A DNA stretch of 64,000 nucleotides from contig CAXAMN010006557.1 in assembly GCA_963970005.1 (NCBI GenBank), positions 451,123 through 515,122 of the forward strand. Direction: 5' to 3'. Positions 35,587 through 47,670 of this stretch are shown here, piece by piece (the first letter of the stretch is position 1; every line of letters begins with the position of its first letter). The position numbers and the translations under genes are program-made. The notes beneath the pieces were generated by a model, which made no database searches, was not told the origin of the DNA, and saw nothing but the letters and a program-made list of their open reading frames with translations. This DNA is from Durusdinium trenchii (Eukaryota > Sar > Dinophyceae > Suessiales > Symbiodiniaceae).

Positions 35587-36284
35587 CTACTTCCAGCGTC
35601 GCCACGGTGGGCGCGTCGAAACCGGTTTTCGGGACCCTTCGGAGTGGTGCCACCGGCGAACGGAACCGCGGCCGGCGGCATCGAAGCATCGAAGACCTAA
35701 GCATTTTGGTACAAGCACCGCCACGCCAATGGCCATTGACAAAAGCTCTTGATAGCAATTGGTGCATCGGCACGTCCGCGGGCACTCACTTAAAGTGTGC
35801 ATCCAAACTGGTGGCAGGTATGATGGAGTTTGAGTTGTGTCAACAGTGGTGTTTACCGGGCCTGTTTGGACAGGCATAGACCAAACACGGCTCGTGTCAT
35901 GACCACGGGCAGCGGGCGGTATGTCGGCGAACACCTGGCACCAGGAGGTCCGGCCTGAGTTGGTCCTTCCACTTCCATGTGAGTGATGTTAGTCAGAGCG
36001 TCAACGTGCAGCAAAACATGCAAAACACTCATTGATACTCATTGCTCCCACTTACTGTAGGTCATGACCCTGAAAACCTCTGTTCTCAGATCCGGTGGCC
36101 CCCCCGGTCTCAACTGCACGCCGGCATGCGCACAATTAACCTGTGAAACCAGTCGCCGCACGCCACTCACAAAGAGGCTGCCGGACAGGTGATGAGGATC
36201 GGCAAGCCCTGAGCCAAACAGTTGGGGGAAGTCCCCATCACTGCTTGCGGGCTGCTCCAAAAGTGACCATCCACCAAAAGCATG

Positions 36285-36391
36285 TTAGTTACTAGTAGCT
36301 TCTTGTTCCTAGTAGTAAGGCCAGGAGCTACGTTTGTAGCGTCCTTGCTCCTAGTAGCGATGCCCGTTGCTGCTAGTAGCTTCTTGTTCCA
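36285..36391. repeat. Dispersed copies of the 39-bp CTACTAGTAG repeat
   Basis: TACTAGTAGCTTCTTGTTCC occurs twice, in opposite orientation to the array at 52.5 kb. Confidence 0.8.
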
Positions 36392-36465
36392 AAAAACACC
36401 ATGCACTCCTGGCATGGAAACCTCTGCCCAGCGCCTGGCTCTTACAGGCCATGTGTCCATCGAGC

Positions 36466-36540
36466 CTGCCGGGCTCGATAAGCGGAGGCCGCCCAGACCC
36501 TCGCATGCCGTCCTGCCCCGCCCAACAGGGACGGAGGATC
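36466..36540 (-). CDS. Exon of unknown protein
   Basis: Entered at CCAG|GATCCT and ended at CAG|GCTCGA, a GC donor, phase 0 both sides; 25 codons (PPSLLGGAGRHARVWAASAY). Basic and Ala-rich. Family unknown. Confidence 0.45.
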
Positions 36541-37498
36541 CTGGTCTTACATACGATACACCCATTTCTGAGGTCGATACGGACAGTGCATAGCACACTT
36601 GAGGCACCCAGGGCACGCAGGGCCCCACTTGAAAAAGATCAACTGGTGCCCCTGATAGGTTCAACAGTTGCCAGAACGCCTCTCCTCCTGAAGTGTGTGG
36701 CACGTTTCGGACACCTGGAAGGCTTGAGGCCTTGCAGGTCGTGTTTGCTGGCAACATTCACATGAACCACACGAACCACAAGGTGGAGAGTCCACATGGA
36801 AACCATTCAAGCCCTCCCCCCCTGTCGAGTTGTGCCCTCACCTGGGGTTTTTGGGCCAACACCTGCAGTTGAAGGACGTGTTTTCCAGCCCACATGCCCC
36901 CTCAGCCGAGCCCGGTCCCCGCCTCGTGGGGCCGCCGCGGCACGCCGCCTCGCGGCGCTCGCGGCGGCACGGGCAGGCAGAGGGAGGCGTGGGGTGTCCA
37001 GCCCATTTGGATTGAAAAACCTCAAAGGGGGGACTCGTCTGCAGTCTGCATTATTGCACTATACTTGATGTCAGATTGGGCTGCGGCTACGCGAAGCTGA
37101 GCTGAGATTCGATGTGCCTCATTTTGAAAAGTTAGAAGAAAATTAGTAGTCCATGAATCATTTGAGAGAAGATGTCCAAATACCGCGGGTCAGGCCATGG
37201 TTCTTCCAATTTTATATGGAACAACCCCCCCTCCAATGTCCAACCTCTTCAATTTGATAAGTAGTCTCCGAACAACAGCAGAAAAGAAGGCGGACCAAAA
37301 GCGACACTATCCAAGAAAGGTCTTCACCTTATAGGACCGTGTCAGATATGCCCTTCCAACCCTGCCACCCTGCCCTTCCACCTGCCCCAACCGGGCTCTG
37401 AAGAGCCTCCATAAGGCTCAGGGGAGACTGACCGACGTTCCGGAACGCCACGCGGGAACCCATAACGCGGGAACCCATCGCGCGGGCTCGAAGAGGGC

Positions 37499-37543
37499 CT
37501 CGGGCGGACCGGGCGGGCTCTCCCGCAGCCGGGCATGGAAATC
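37499..37543 (-). CDS. Short exon, unknown protein
   Basis: Entered at TTCAG|GATTTC, 15 codons (DFHARLRESPPGPPE), ended at GAG|GCCCTC if a GC donor; alternatively it runs to CGATGG|GTTCCC near 37476. All three frames are open in this GC-rich block. Confidence 0.38.
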
Positions 37544-38254
37544 CTGAAATCCTCGTGTTCGGGTGCAAGTCACTTCGGTTCTCTTGCTCAGGTCTGAGTG
37601 GGGCGAAAATCGCTGGTCCATAAGGGTTTTCGTAAATCTATATAGGGCTAGGTGGGGTCTTAGCAATACAAAACTCAAGCACGCCCAGGCAACCACAGTG
37701 CACCTAAATCTCAAGTTGATGGCACATATTTGACGGGCTGCAGGGCTGCACGGGTTCATAAACTTCAATCCTGTATGACTCACCCTGCAAAAGAGAAGAC
37801 CATCCAAAATCCAAAAATCGGTGTCACTCGCATTTTACGACATGTACAATATAAGCAATTACGTCATTCCAAATGAACGGTGTGTGTGTGTGTGAGTGTT
37901 TTTGCGCCCTTCAGGGGAGAGAGGTTCCTGAAATGGTATGAAATGGTAATGGGGTATCCGCGGGACTTCTTTGCAAACAGGAGTGAGTCCGGGCGTGTGC
38001 TTCGATTATCCGTGAGTCCCGCCAAATCATATGCAGGATGTTTGCGTTCAGCCTTCAATTGCGATCAAAGGAAGGAGTTGTAGTTCCTCTGCTCGCCCAT
38101 CAATGGATACTGCTTGATAGAGAAGCCCATCTTTCCTTCGCCAGCTGCATCTCTCCTCGTGACCTTTTTGGAGCCCCTCTTTGTCGCCAGTTTCCAGGCT
38201 TGGGCAGTTTTTGTGCGCAGAGCGCTCCCTCCACAAGCATGAAGAGACCCAAAC

Positions 38255-38362
38255 CAGCTGGTCAGTCGGGGATCCGCTCGACCAGCGGAGTCGACCCATG
38301 CCCGTGGGGCACCGTGGGCCCCCAGGCCACTGCTGAGAGACGGCGGAGGAGCCGCCGAAGGC
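38255..38362 (-). CDS. Exon of unknown protein
   Basis: Entered at CTCAG|GCCTTC and ended at CTG|GTTTGG, phase 0 both sides; 36 codons (AFGGSSAVSQQWPGG, CPTGMGRLRW). Overlapping frames are also open, so moderate confidence. Confidence 0.42.
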
Positions 38363-38674
38363 CTGAGGCCCACGGTCGTCTGCGGGCATCTGAAGTGATG
38401 CCACGAGAATCCCATTGTGGACTTCGTCTGCAAGTGGGGAGAAAGGTGCCTTTGAGATCCTTCGGAGGATCACCAGGTATATAACTTGTATATTTATTGC
38501 TATTGCATTTGCTATTGCATTTGGCTCCAGCAAGGTCCGCTCTTCAGTTTATTCTTCATGTCCCAATGGTGGACCCTCTGCTGTGTGTCTGTGTGTCCCA
38601 TTCTCTTCCCCTTCGTGTCTTCGGCCCTAAGGGGTATGGTATGTTCCCGACCCGAGTGGAAGGCCACGAACAAC

Positions 38675-38718
38675 CCTCAGTTGCCGGATCATTCGAACAG
38701 AAAGCCCCAGGCCTTGGC
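38675..38718 (-). CDS. Short exon, unknown protein
   Basis: Entered at TGCAG|GCCAAG in phase 1 and ended at AGG|GTTGTT; QGLGLSVRMIRQLR. It could belong with 38255-38362. Confidence 0.36.
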
Positions 38719-40057
38719 CTGCAAGGTGCTTGCAAAGGAGGCCGACGTCCTCGAACCCCATGTGGGCGCTGGAAACCACAGTGGCAGTTTTCGTGTTTTC
38801 CTGTTGTGTTGACATGTGCGCCTGGAACAGAGCCGAAAAAAGGGGATTCACAATGCAGTTTTGTTGACCCCCACACAGTTTGGCAGGAATTCTCCGAAAA
38901 GGGCAGCTGGGCAAGGCTCGGAAAAAGTGTTTTTCTGTTTTTCGAATCTCGAATGTGATCTTTGCCAGATCATGTTGAGCTTGAGGATGGGCACCCGCCA
39001 TGCCAAGTCTTGTGTCCTTCACACATAGCAGTTGAGGGCGTACCCCAAAACAGAAACACCATGAAGTACCTACCTCCTAGAAGGCAACAATTGCACCAGA
39101 ACCCTGCCAATATAGAATGGAAGTGTTCACCAACCCCAGAAAAGGAGAATCCACTTGGAGCAACGACACACGCGTGGTCCGTCCCCCTGCCCCGGTGCTG
39201 CTTCTGACCTGCTGCTGCGCAGCACGCCGATGCCAGAGTCATCGCCTAGAGATGGAGATGGATCAACAAAAAAGTGGATGAGCCATTAGATCCTCTACCA
39301 GCACCTTCCAACAGGTCTCCTTTGGAGGGTTGTTAGGCCCTAACAGGTTTCAATTGGTGACCTGTTGGAGGTGCTGGTATAGATTGATGGATGATCTTTG
39401 GTTCTATGGATCGTCATGATGATCCTTGGGTGATTTGACCGTTGGATCTCGGTTCTACACTGATTTATTGTTGGTTCTACTATGTTCTCATCCAGAGCAA
39501 CATGTATAAATTGAAGAACTCCAAGGGTGCATCATCATTGAGGAGTGTTCATCTGAACAGCTGGGTGGGGTCCTCATTCACTTGGCCCACTTCCGGCACA
39601 GGACACTGACCGCGAAAAAAGGACGCTCCGAAACGACGACGCTCCTAGAGCGTAAGAATAAAGCCGGGCACTCGGGCGTGAGGAAACGTGAGAAGTACCA
39701 AATAGAAAGCCCAGGCACTGTAGATCTCAAAGCTCACATCTGAATTGCACAATGAAAATGAATGAAATCCAATTGATATGGTGGTATGAAGTCAAGCGTA
39801 TCAAGAGGTGTCTTGGCCCTAAAATGTGACGAAGTGTTTTTTGGAAAGCCTGATGACGTTGAGAGAATGTCACTTCACTGCCCAGTTTAAGGAGGCAAAT
39901 CAGCCATGCGCGGAGGCTTGCATGTCTGGTAAGAAGAACTCAGATCAGCTGAACTGCTTGTGTAGGTCAAGCAGAGTCTTTCCATAACTCCTCTACGAGT
40001 TCTTTGGGCCCTTGCCCACCTGGACCCCCCAACCAACCCGGCGCTCGATGCGCTCAC
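38719..40057. other. No confirmed exon
   Basis: Apart from the hairpin at 39296-39379 I see nothing that meets the exon criteria. Confidence 0.4.
39296..39379. mobile_element. Hairpin element with ~21-bp arms
   Basis: TACCAGCACCTTCCAACAGG at 39296 pairs with 39359-39379 with a single-base gap. Confidence 0.65.
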
Positions 40058-40105
40058 CTGCGCCCGTCCAGGCGCTCGTCCAGTGCCGCCAGGGCGAGGC
40101 CTCGC
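40058..40105 (-). CDS. 48-base exon, frame uncertain
   Basis: Bounded by ACCAG|GCGAGG and GCAG|GTGAGC, both close to consensus. All three frames are open; GLALAALDERLDGR is the most helix-like. A following AG|G at about 40011 opens a frame ending KELVEELWKDSA and a stop, which could be the C-terminus but needs a different phase. Confidence 0.42.
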
Positions 40106-41154
40106 CTGGTGGGGCAACAGAGGACTCAGAGGACAGGGGTGTCGCCTCGACTCGTCTCGACATCGAGCGATGTCCCACCTCGATGAGTCCTGAAAGCGTT
40201 TTGGGTTGCCATGGCTCGTCTTTTTCCCCGGAGGAGCTATCGGTCCTTGTGGCAGTCAACGTACAGGTGCACGCGCAGTGTGATCTCCATTTCAGTCTAA
40301 GGAAGTCTTGCCCCCCAGGTTCCGCTCCAATTCCAAGTGCGCGCGACCGTAATAGTGGATAGTGGAGGTTAGCTTTGGCTTCCACGCGGCCTCAACCCCA
40401 GGGTGAGGCACTCAGCTCCATAATACCGGCTTGACACTCGGTCTTCAACCTTTTGGGAGGCCGCGTCAGCTGGACCTACCAGAATGGATACGTCGATATA
40501 TATATATATATATACTTCAAGAACCCTAAAATTTATGCTTCTTACTCTGTTCCAACATGACACTTGCGGTCTACAGCGGATCGGATTGACACGTCCATTT
40601 GCCTGGCAGGTACAGCACGGTCAGATTTCCACACCCGTTTAAATTTATAATACTTATAAGGCTTTCAGGTGTCGAAATCTGACCGCAACTTAGGTGTCGA
40701 CATGTTGCACGTAGGATTCTAAGGGGAAGGGGTTTGTCCCGTTTTAGAAGTCAAGAAGCGTAACTTTCGGCACCCCAGTGTATATATACATCTAATCAAT
40801 TTTTTCTTCAGTCCATGCAACAGCCCCCAGGAAAAAGACGAGACCATGTTTGGAGACCATGGCACTTCCTATGGGCCTTTTGGAGGACCTCCCCTTTCTG
40901 CAAGAACAATGCCAACCAGCTTGCTTTCACCTGATCGACGGTCCCATCTTCTGCGCCTTCACGGCCGAAGTCCGTCGGTCGGGGCCTGAGACATGAAAGA
41001 TCTGGTGAACAGAAATGGGCGAAAGAAATGGACTTTGGCCCCGCACATGTTCCCCAGCTTCAGCGTCGGAGCGGCCTGGCATCGAAGGCAGTTGGCGAAA
41101 GACAGGGCCTCGACGGATACAAACCACCCAGCCCCTCCGTCAACCCCTCCGTAC

Positions 41155-41196
41155 CTTGAGCAAGAAGCGCCCCTCTTTGTCGTCGTTCATCTCTTC
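41155..41196 (-). CDS. 14-codon exon, unknown protein
   Basis: Bounded by TGCAG|GAAGAG and AAG|GTACGG; reads EEMNDDKEGRFLLK in phase 0. The same frame is open back to a CCAG|GAGCAA at about 41395, so the exon may be up to 80 codons longer. A partner exon near 40929-40995 ends at CAG|GTGAAA. Confidence 0.45.
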
Positions 41197-42289
41197 CTGC
41201 AATGGCCAACCGCTACTCAAAGAAGAGTACACCACTTCGGACTCACTGGTTGCAGGACTGCCCGGTCTGCCCATGCCTAGATTGATTGGCGCAAAATCCA
41301 GCCTTCGATGTGCGGCTGCAGACCCTTCTAGACAGTTTGAGGGACCCAATTGGGAAGCCCCTCCCAATGGTCTCAACCTCTGCTCTTGCTCCTGGAGGTC
41401 TTGCGGAGTGGCCTCAGTGAGTCTTCGGGCAGTCGATGATTGGCTCTGGAGCCTTGGGTGGTTCTCCAGGTTTCTACACACCCATGTGGCGTGCCTAAAT
41501 GTTGTTTGCCATTCAAAGTGACATCCGTTGATTGGCCCTTTGGGTTCCATGGGCATCTGTTTCGGTATCTTCTCATCATTGGCCTCTTTCCATTGTAATG
41601 ATGACTCTTGGGTGCATTCCCACGTGCTGAAGGAAGGCTGGAGGCGGTGGGTGGAACACATCTTGCTTGGCTGCTTGGATAATTTGAACTCAGGATGCTC
41701 TGAACCCAACCAACGTCCAGCATAAGGAGCCTGTAAGCATCCTTGTTCTTTTCAACACATGGTTTGTCCACTTGGATTTGTTTGTTTCTCCTGCGCTTGA
41801 GGGGAGATATGCACATATATATATATACATTGTATACCACCCTCGCATCGAAGGGTCTCTCCGCGTCGATGGCATGCTAGATGCTCTGATCCAAATGTGC
41901 ACTACGCCCAACTGCAATGTAAAAAACCGTCAGGCAGGAGAAAAGGGGACGCGCCACGACTATATACTGCATATGCATGGTCATATGTATATATAGTTTT
42001 ACTATATATATGCGTGTTTCAGGAAACATCAAGACCAAAAGCGTAACCAAGACAGCAACCGTTTGCAGTTTGGTTAGCTTTTCCGTCCATGGATCCAGTC
42101 TTGTTAAGAGATGCCAGACTGGGATGGTACCCAAAACCGCCACCGATCCCAGTCGACAGAAACAGAACCATGGAGGAAAGCCGACGCCGGGCACCCTGAA
42201 GGAAAACGGGTCCATGGGTGTCGTGCACCATGGGTGAAAAGTAGAAGCAAAAATCCACCGCTCAGCCATCCTGCGCTTGTAGGGATTTC

Positions 42290-43613
42290 AGGGCCCATGG
42301 CGCCTGTCCCTAGCTACACCTATGATGGAGGAGCAGGCAGTCGGGCAAAGTTCGTGAAACACCCATTTCATCAGCGTGTAGCTCTTCAAGGGCGCCGCAG
42401 TGCGGAGGCGCTTCGCCGGGTTGAAGCCATTTGGATGAGGGTGAGTCAACTCATCCGCCCAAGTGTTCAGGTCACGTTTCACATGAGATGGTGCCAATTG
42501 GCAACCACCTTGGTGCAAGGAGAGGACAAGCTCCATCAGTATTGCTGCCGTTTGCATTTTTCGAGTGGATTGATTCAGCATCGCAAAAATGTTGCCCTGG
42601 TTGTCCGACATCAGCAGTATGCGGAACTGGTGCCTATTGCGAACCCCTTCTCCATGAGAAGAAAGCCAAGAGGAGAGAGCCTATAACATCTCCAGAGGGG
42701 GGATGTTGGCCCTGGGATTTGCCTTCAAGAAGGCCTATGGGAAATGCTGAGCCCACTGGATTTGACCGCTCCCTGCTTTTCAGAGCCCTTGGCGGCGGCA
42801 AGGCGGTCCTAGCTTGAAAGCCGGGGGGCGGAAGCCGCCCTCTCCCGGGTCAACTTATGGATCTCGCGGAGACCCTTGAGTTCAGGGTTCGACAAAATGA
42901 CCTCCCAGATGGCATTCAAAACCTCATGGAGGCCCTGCTCCTTGGTGAAGTGCATCCGTGCCACTGAGTTGATTGGCTTCCAGGGCAACATCGCGAAGAG
43001 GAGCCACCGCCTCCAGGCGCTTGTAGTACTCCATGCGGCTACGGATCCAGCTCTATAGAGGTGGTGAGGGGGCTCGTCCAGGATGAGCTGCGTCCCTCCA
43101 GTTGGACAAATCAGGCGCCACCCCCGATTGGCGCGCCAGAAGCCCTGGCAATGCTTGCAGCAGTAGCCACCACAGGTCAGGCCCTTCTGCTTCACCACCA
43201 CATCCCAGGGCTCACGCTAGACAAGATCAGCCCGCACTCTTTTCAGAGCCAAGGCCAGTTCAAGCAATCCTCCGGCAGTGCGATGCGAATCTTGCTGATT
43301 TCCTGGTCGGAGTGGCCCAGCTTTTTGTACAGTAGGCCTTGGCATCTGAGACTTGGGCCACCCACCAAATCTCTGTGTTGCACCGCCAAGCTACCCGGAC
43401 CTCCACGTGGGAGTCCTTGTCGAGGTGAGGCCGAATCTTCTGGTACACCGAATCGGAGGGATCAGAGGAGGAGCCTGCCAACGTGTCAGCGGCACGGCCC
43501 CTTCCAAGATTGTCTCCTCAAAGCGACCGAGTGGGATCGAGGGTAAACGAGCTCACCGTGGGGGCCTCTTCCAAAAGGTCCCAGTCAAAGATTCCAGAGC
43601 CGGAGGCGGACAT
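42290..43613 (-). pseudogene. Decayed retrotransposon-derived gene with RNase H-like C-terminus
   Basis: It opens with ATG at 43613 (MSASGSGIFDWDLLEEAP), possibly followed by a GC-AG intron (43552-43475). The protein-like sequence then continues in changing frames: SVYQKIRPHLDKDSHVEV, LLYKKLGHSDQEISKIRI, GGYCCKHCQGFWRANRGW, YYKRLEAVAPLRDVALEA, EQGLHEVLNAIWEVILSN. At 42610-42290 it reads SDNQGNIFAMLNQST and HVKRDLNTWADELTHP, which resembles the RNase H end of retrotransposon polyproteins (acidic-Asn motif and N-x-x-AD-x-L). At least three frame shifts and the small space left for a reverse transcriptase (about 200 bases) show a broken, internally deleted copy. A spliced-leader-like 16-mer sits 61 bases upstream of the ATG. 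Confidence 0.65.
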
Positions 43614-43673
43614 GGCAACCCAGAAATAGAATGAGGGGAGAACAAAAATGCTTTTTCACTTTGAGATTGCAGG

Positions 43674-43689
43674 CTTGAGCCAAAATGGC
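43674..43689 (-). other. Relic of the dinoflagellate spliced leader
   Basis: On the minus strand the sequence GCCATTTTGGCTCAAG is identical to the last 16 bases of the dinoflagellate spliced leader as I recall it. It lies upstream of, and in the same direction as, the retroelement frame that starts at 43613. Such relics are known to mark genes made from reverse-transcribed, trans-spliced mRNA. Confidence 0.7.
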
Positions 43690-44358
43690 ATTGCATTTTG
43701 GCTAGTGAAATGTATTCCAGAAACATAACCTGCTTTCCACAGGTTCCAAGCACGTTCTAAATAACTATAAATATATATATATGCAGTACTAGTACCCACA
43801 CAAACTCGCCTCTGTCTCAGTTGGTTGAGAAGGCCAGCACTTCACCATTTTCCCAAAGACCAAGGCGGCAAGCATGTCTGAAACTTCTTCTGGCGCTTTT
43901 TTCACCTTCAACCTCTTCCACCACTTCATCACCGAGCTATCCGGACAGCCGTGGAGATGAGATCCTCATCCTGCACACCGTGGTTCCGGCTCCCTCTTCT
44001 GCCAATAGAGCCTTACAAATTAGGGGGAGGGGGCTTCCACACAACTCTTAAGGGGATTAACTCATGTTTCTTGTCATCTATCTAACCCCACACACACACT
44101 GTATATATTATATAGGTATATACAAAGCACATGGACAGACGTTGGGGTTACCAACGGCCCACGGCCCACCTCCAAAATTGATCGAGCGCTCTGATCCTGG
44201 AATTCCCTTCAGGAAAGCTTCAAACATGCAGGTTTGCGATGATGCACACTAGCATTGATGGGGCCCGTTGGTAAACCAATGGTCATTGGTCATCTTTCAG
44301 AATCATCTTGCAACTGGGTGTCAACCTCTTGAGGTTGAACACTTCTTTATGTCTCAAC

Positions 44359-44489
44359 CCTTCCGGCTCCGTTGCGTCCCATAGACTTCGAAGACTCCAG
44401 TTGAGCCCCAGTTGCGCCCGTACCGCCCGCACACGGCGTCTCCACACGGCGTCTCCACACGGCCCCTGGCCTTGGCAGGCTGAAGGCTC
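44359..44489 (-). CDS. Exon of unknown protein
   Basis: Entered at GCCAG|GAGCCT in phase 0; motifs GDAVWRRRVRAVRAQLGLN and SLRSLWDATEPEG. It contains a 13-base direct duplication (GGAGACGCCGTGT). The donor GG|GTTGAG is one option; the frame continues to about 44285. Confidence 0.42.
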
Positions 44490-44752
44490 CTGGCACAAGC
44501 AGCGAGCGTTGTTGGGGTGCCACGTCGCGATCTCTCTTCCATTGGAAACTGTATACGCCACGCAGCAGGGGCTTCGGAGTTGGCAAAATTCGCTGGTGGA
44601 TCCGATCCACTTCATCAAAGCATCGATGGTCTCGGAAATTCTTGGACATGTCTAAATCTCAACAGGAGAACAGTCCTGCACTACGCAGGTCACATGGGTA
44701 TACAGTTAGTGTTGAAAAAATCCGTGGATATTCCCAAAAAGCAACTTCAGTG

Positions 44753-44753
44753 G

Positions 44754-44786
<33 letters not shown>

Positions 44787-44795
44787 GTGTGTGTG
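44753..44795. repeat. (TATC)n-(TG)n microsatellite
   Basis: Eight TATC units, then TG units. Confidence 0.95.
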
Positions 44796-45968
44796 CACTG
44801 TATTGGCCCCCACCCACTATCACTCACCGCCGCACGAGCACCTCTGGCTCCCTCCTATGTCCCCCACCTCGCCTGGGCAGTCTTCGTGTGAGCCGCCTGG
44901 CAGGAGCGGGCCCGACGTCCCCAGACGTCCCCCGACGTCCAAGACCGTCTTTGGGAGCCCTGGAACGTCCAAGACGTGGAACGTCCAAGACCCCCTGGGA
45001 TTCTTTTAACATGGTCTTTGAAGAATGACCCCCGAGTCTAGGAATGTCCTAAACTTAGGTGCCAAAAATGGTCGAACTGGACTTCTAGGGATGATTGACT
45101 GCACCCTTTTTTGCGAGGGCGGTGTTTGTCAGAGAAGGCCCCCAAAGTTTGATCGTTCAGAATGTGAGCTCTTTTCACGGAAGATCCATCATGAGGATTT
45201 CTGATGGTCATTTGCCATTCTATGACCATTGTTCATTGAACATGTGAAGACCACAGAACAATCTTGTGTTGGCATTTCATGGCATTTCATTGTTCACGGT
45301 CACAGAACAATCGCAACGTGACTCTTTCAGGCATGGGCACGAAGGTGGGATTCATGACCTTCCACTCTCCGCTGCAAACTTGGATGCGGTTGTATAGGTG
45401 TTTGAACCGAGACCGCTCCCCCCAAAGAAAAGAGTGCGCACTCCCGAAAAGAAATGCTACAAACTGTATACAGTGCCTGGTGCTAGAATCAACACCAGAG
45501 AGGGCCTAGAAAAGTAAAAATAAAAAACGTTGAAAAGGACTTTGCCAAGGGCCCCCCCCTTCGGATCCCACAAAATAAGTGTCGATTCTTGCCGCGAGTA
45601 TCTGATAAACACCCTCTTAAACTCTGAAGCATCACCTGAGCTTCACCGGAGTTCACCCCCTCACACAGGAAGAGAAAGACCGGACTTCAGCCCCATACCA
45701 ACCCCCCTCGAGTGCCCGGACTCCGCGACCTGCGGCAGGAGAGGGACACTGGAGGTACGAAGTCAAGGTGCTTGTGCGAACGATGTCAAGGTACCTTTCC
45801 TTTCGCCCTTTGGACCCTGGTTTGAGAGGAAAGGACCCTATAGGATCCATATTTTGGGTGGTGAGTGATCTGTAGAGGTGACTCATGTTCTAGCGGCTAT
45901 GTGTAGGTTTTAGCCCAAACTAGCCCGGCACTCGAACCTGCTCCATCTCCGCGTTCGCCGCGAGTCAC

Positions 45969-46416
45969 CCGCCACCTCTTCCACGGTTCTGGGCACCGGG
46001 CGCGGAGGGTCAGGTCGGTGAGGGTCATCCAGAAGGCATGGGCCTGCGACCAAAGGCCGCGAAGGCGGCGAAGGCCGCGGCGGAGCAGTCTCCAGTGGCC
46101 GCGCGGGGAGGAGGGCGGCAACGAGCGCTTCGAAAGGAGAAATGAGACCATGCGGCGAGTGACCATGCCCCCCCGCACGCGAAGAAGACGTACAAAACTG
46201 AATGGTTTTGAAAGAAGAGATAAGAAGAGATGGGGAAGACGAAAAACCAGTCACGAGATCCTCTACGTACCCCCAACCCTCGATCCCTTTCGTTGAAGGG
46301 CGCGACCACGCGCCGCCCGCACATGTTGCGCGGTCGGCCGCCGCTCGTGCCTGTCCAAGGTTGAGGACTAGCCGGTCACCATCCAGCAAGTGCCGCTGCT
46401 CCCCCTTCGCCAGGAC
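45969..46416 (-). CDS. Two exons of an unrecognised protein
   Basis: Exon 46416-46351 is entered at TGAG|GTCCTG and ends at CAG|GCACGA (GC donor): VLAKGEQRHLLDGDRLVLNL. Exon 46043-45969 is entered at CGCAG|GCCCAT and ends at CGG|GTGACT: AHAFWMTLTDLTLRARCPE. All ends are phase 0, so they can be joined across a 307-base intron. An upstream segment rich in Cys and Trp (VSWCRCCAE) may be part of the first exon. Family unknown. Confidence 0.47.
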
Positions 46417-47670
46417 CTCAGCACAACAGCGACACCAGGACACCGGGCCTCCAGATCGCTGCGAGATCCGGGTGCCGGGATGCGGTGGGAAGGGTGGCCT
46501 TTCTCCAAAGCCCGCGATCCGCGATGCGCGGGCACTTCCCATCGGCCGGTGCCAGTTCTGGGTGCGGTGCGCAGGGTTCACAGGCCTGGAAGGAAGTCCA
46601 CCGCGCGTGCGACGTCGCAACGCTCGTAGCAAAGCATCTCGGGTTGGCTCAAGGAACCGGAAAAATGAAAAAAGTTACCCTGAAGGGGATTCACCCATAA
46701 GGAAAGAATCACTAAGCAAAACCAAGTCATGGTAACGAGGCGACAGGGGATTTGGGGACCAGCATCCCCACTCCAGGGAATCATGAAAGACCTGTGAAAT
46801 CAGGCGTCTTGGACAAAACAGGTTGGAATTCGTCTGTCCACCGTTGCAATGGTCGATGATTCTGTGATTAGACGAATCACCGCCCCTTGTTGGCCTGATT
46901 AGCACTCAAACTAGCAGCTCAGCCTACGGTAGGCGGGCTCCATGTTTCATAAGTTGCACGAATCTGAAGAAGTTGTTCAAGAGAATGTCCGTTCATCTTG
47001 TCTTGAACCGTGTTCTGCAACGTCCGCTGCCCGTACTGTTCACTGCTGGACCTGTTCCTGCCCAAGCTGAGCACTGTGGAAGGCAGGCGGAAGGTGCAAA
47101 GAATCAAATCCAGGCCCAGCGGAGACGGCGGAGAACCAAAGAGATCCTCCAGACAGACTACTGAGTGACTACTCTATAGTCTATAGTAGGTCCGATCTCA
47201 ATGAGAGCATCGCCCAACATGGCCTCCTCTGCTCATGGCTTGTCAGAAACGTTCCTGAGTTGTCAAACTTGTTGGATGTGCCTTTCTTGAAGAATTCCAC
47301 AGCAAAAAGGTTTGTGAAAAGGTGTTCATGATGCCATTCCCCACCCCATAACAGGGTCGGGACCTTGATCCGTGTCCAAAAAATAAGCCCCTCCACGACG
47401 CCCAAAAAATGAAAAGGCCTCCATGTTGGCGACCACATGGACCGGATTCACTTCGCCTCAACCACAAAATGAGGAACCGAGGAACCCAGAAAAATCCAGA
47501 GCTGCCGTGACTTCAGTGTCCTGTTGGTGACAATTCAGATAGGTCTTGTTCAATAACAACTGATGTCTTTTTGTGAACACGCCACCAGAAAACAGCGTGC
47601 CGAGTGACGAAGTCCAATCTCAGGAACTCTTGTTAAAAAGGAAGTGTCCAGGTCCTTATACTTCTTTGTG

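Noticed and set aside
45910-46632. 240-codon minus-strand open frame
   Set aside because: GC-rich DNA keeps several frames open; the exon at 46043-45969 uses another frame with a proper acceptor.
46644-46660. Possible second spliced-leader remnant (TTGGCTCAAG)
   Set aside because: Only 10 bases match and it is on the plus strand with no gene following in that direction.
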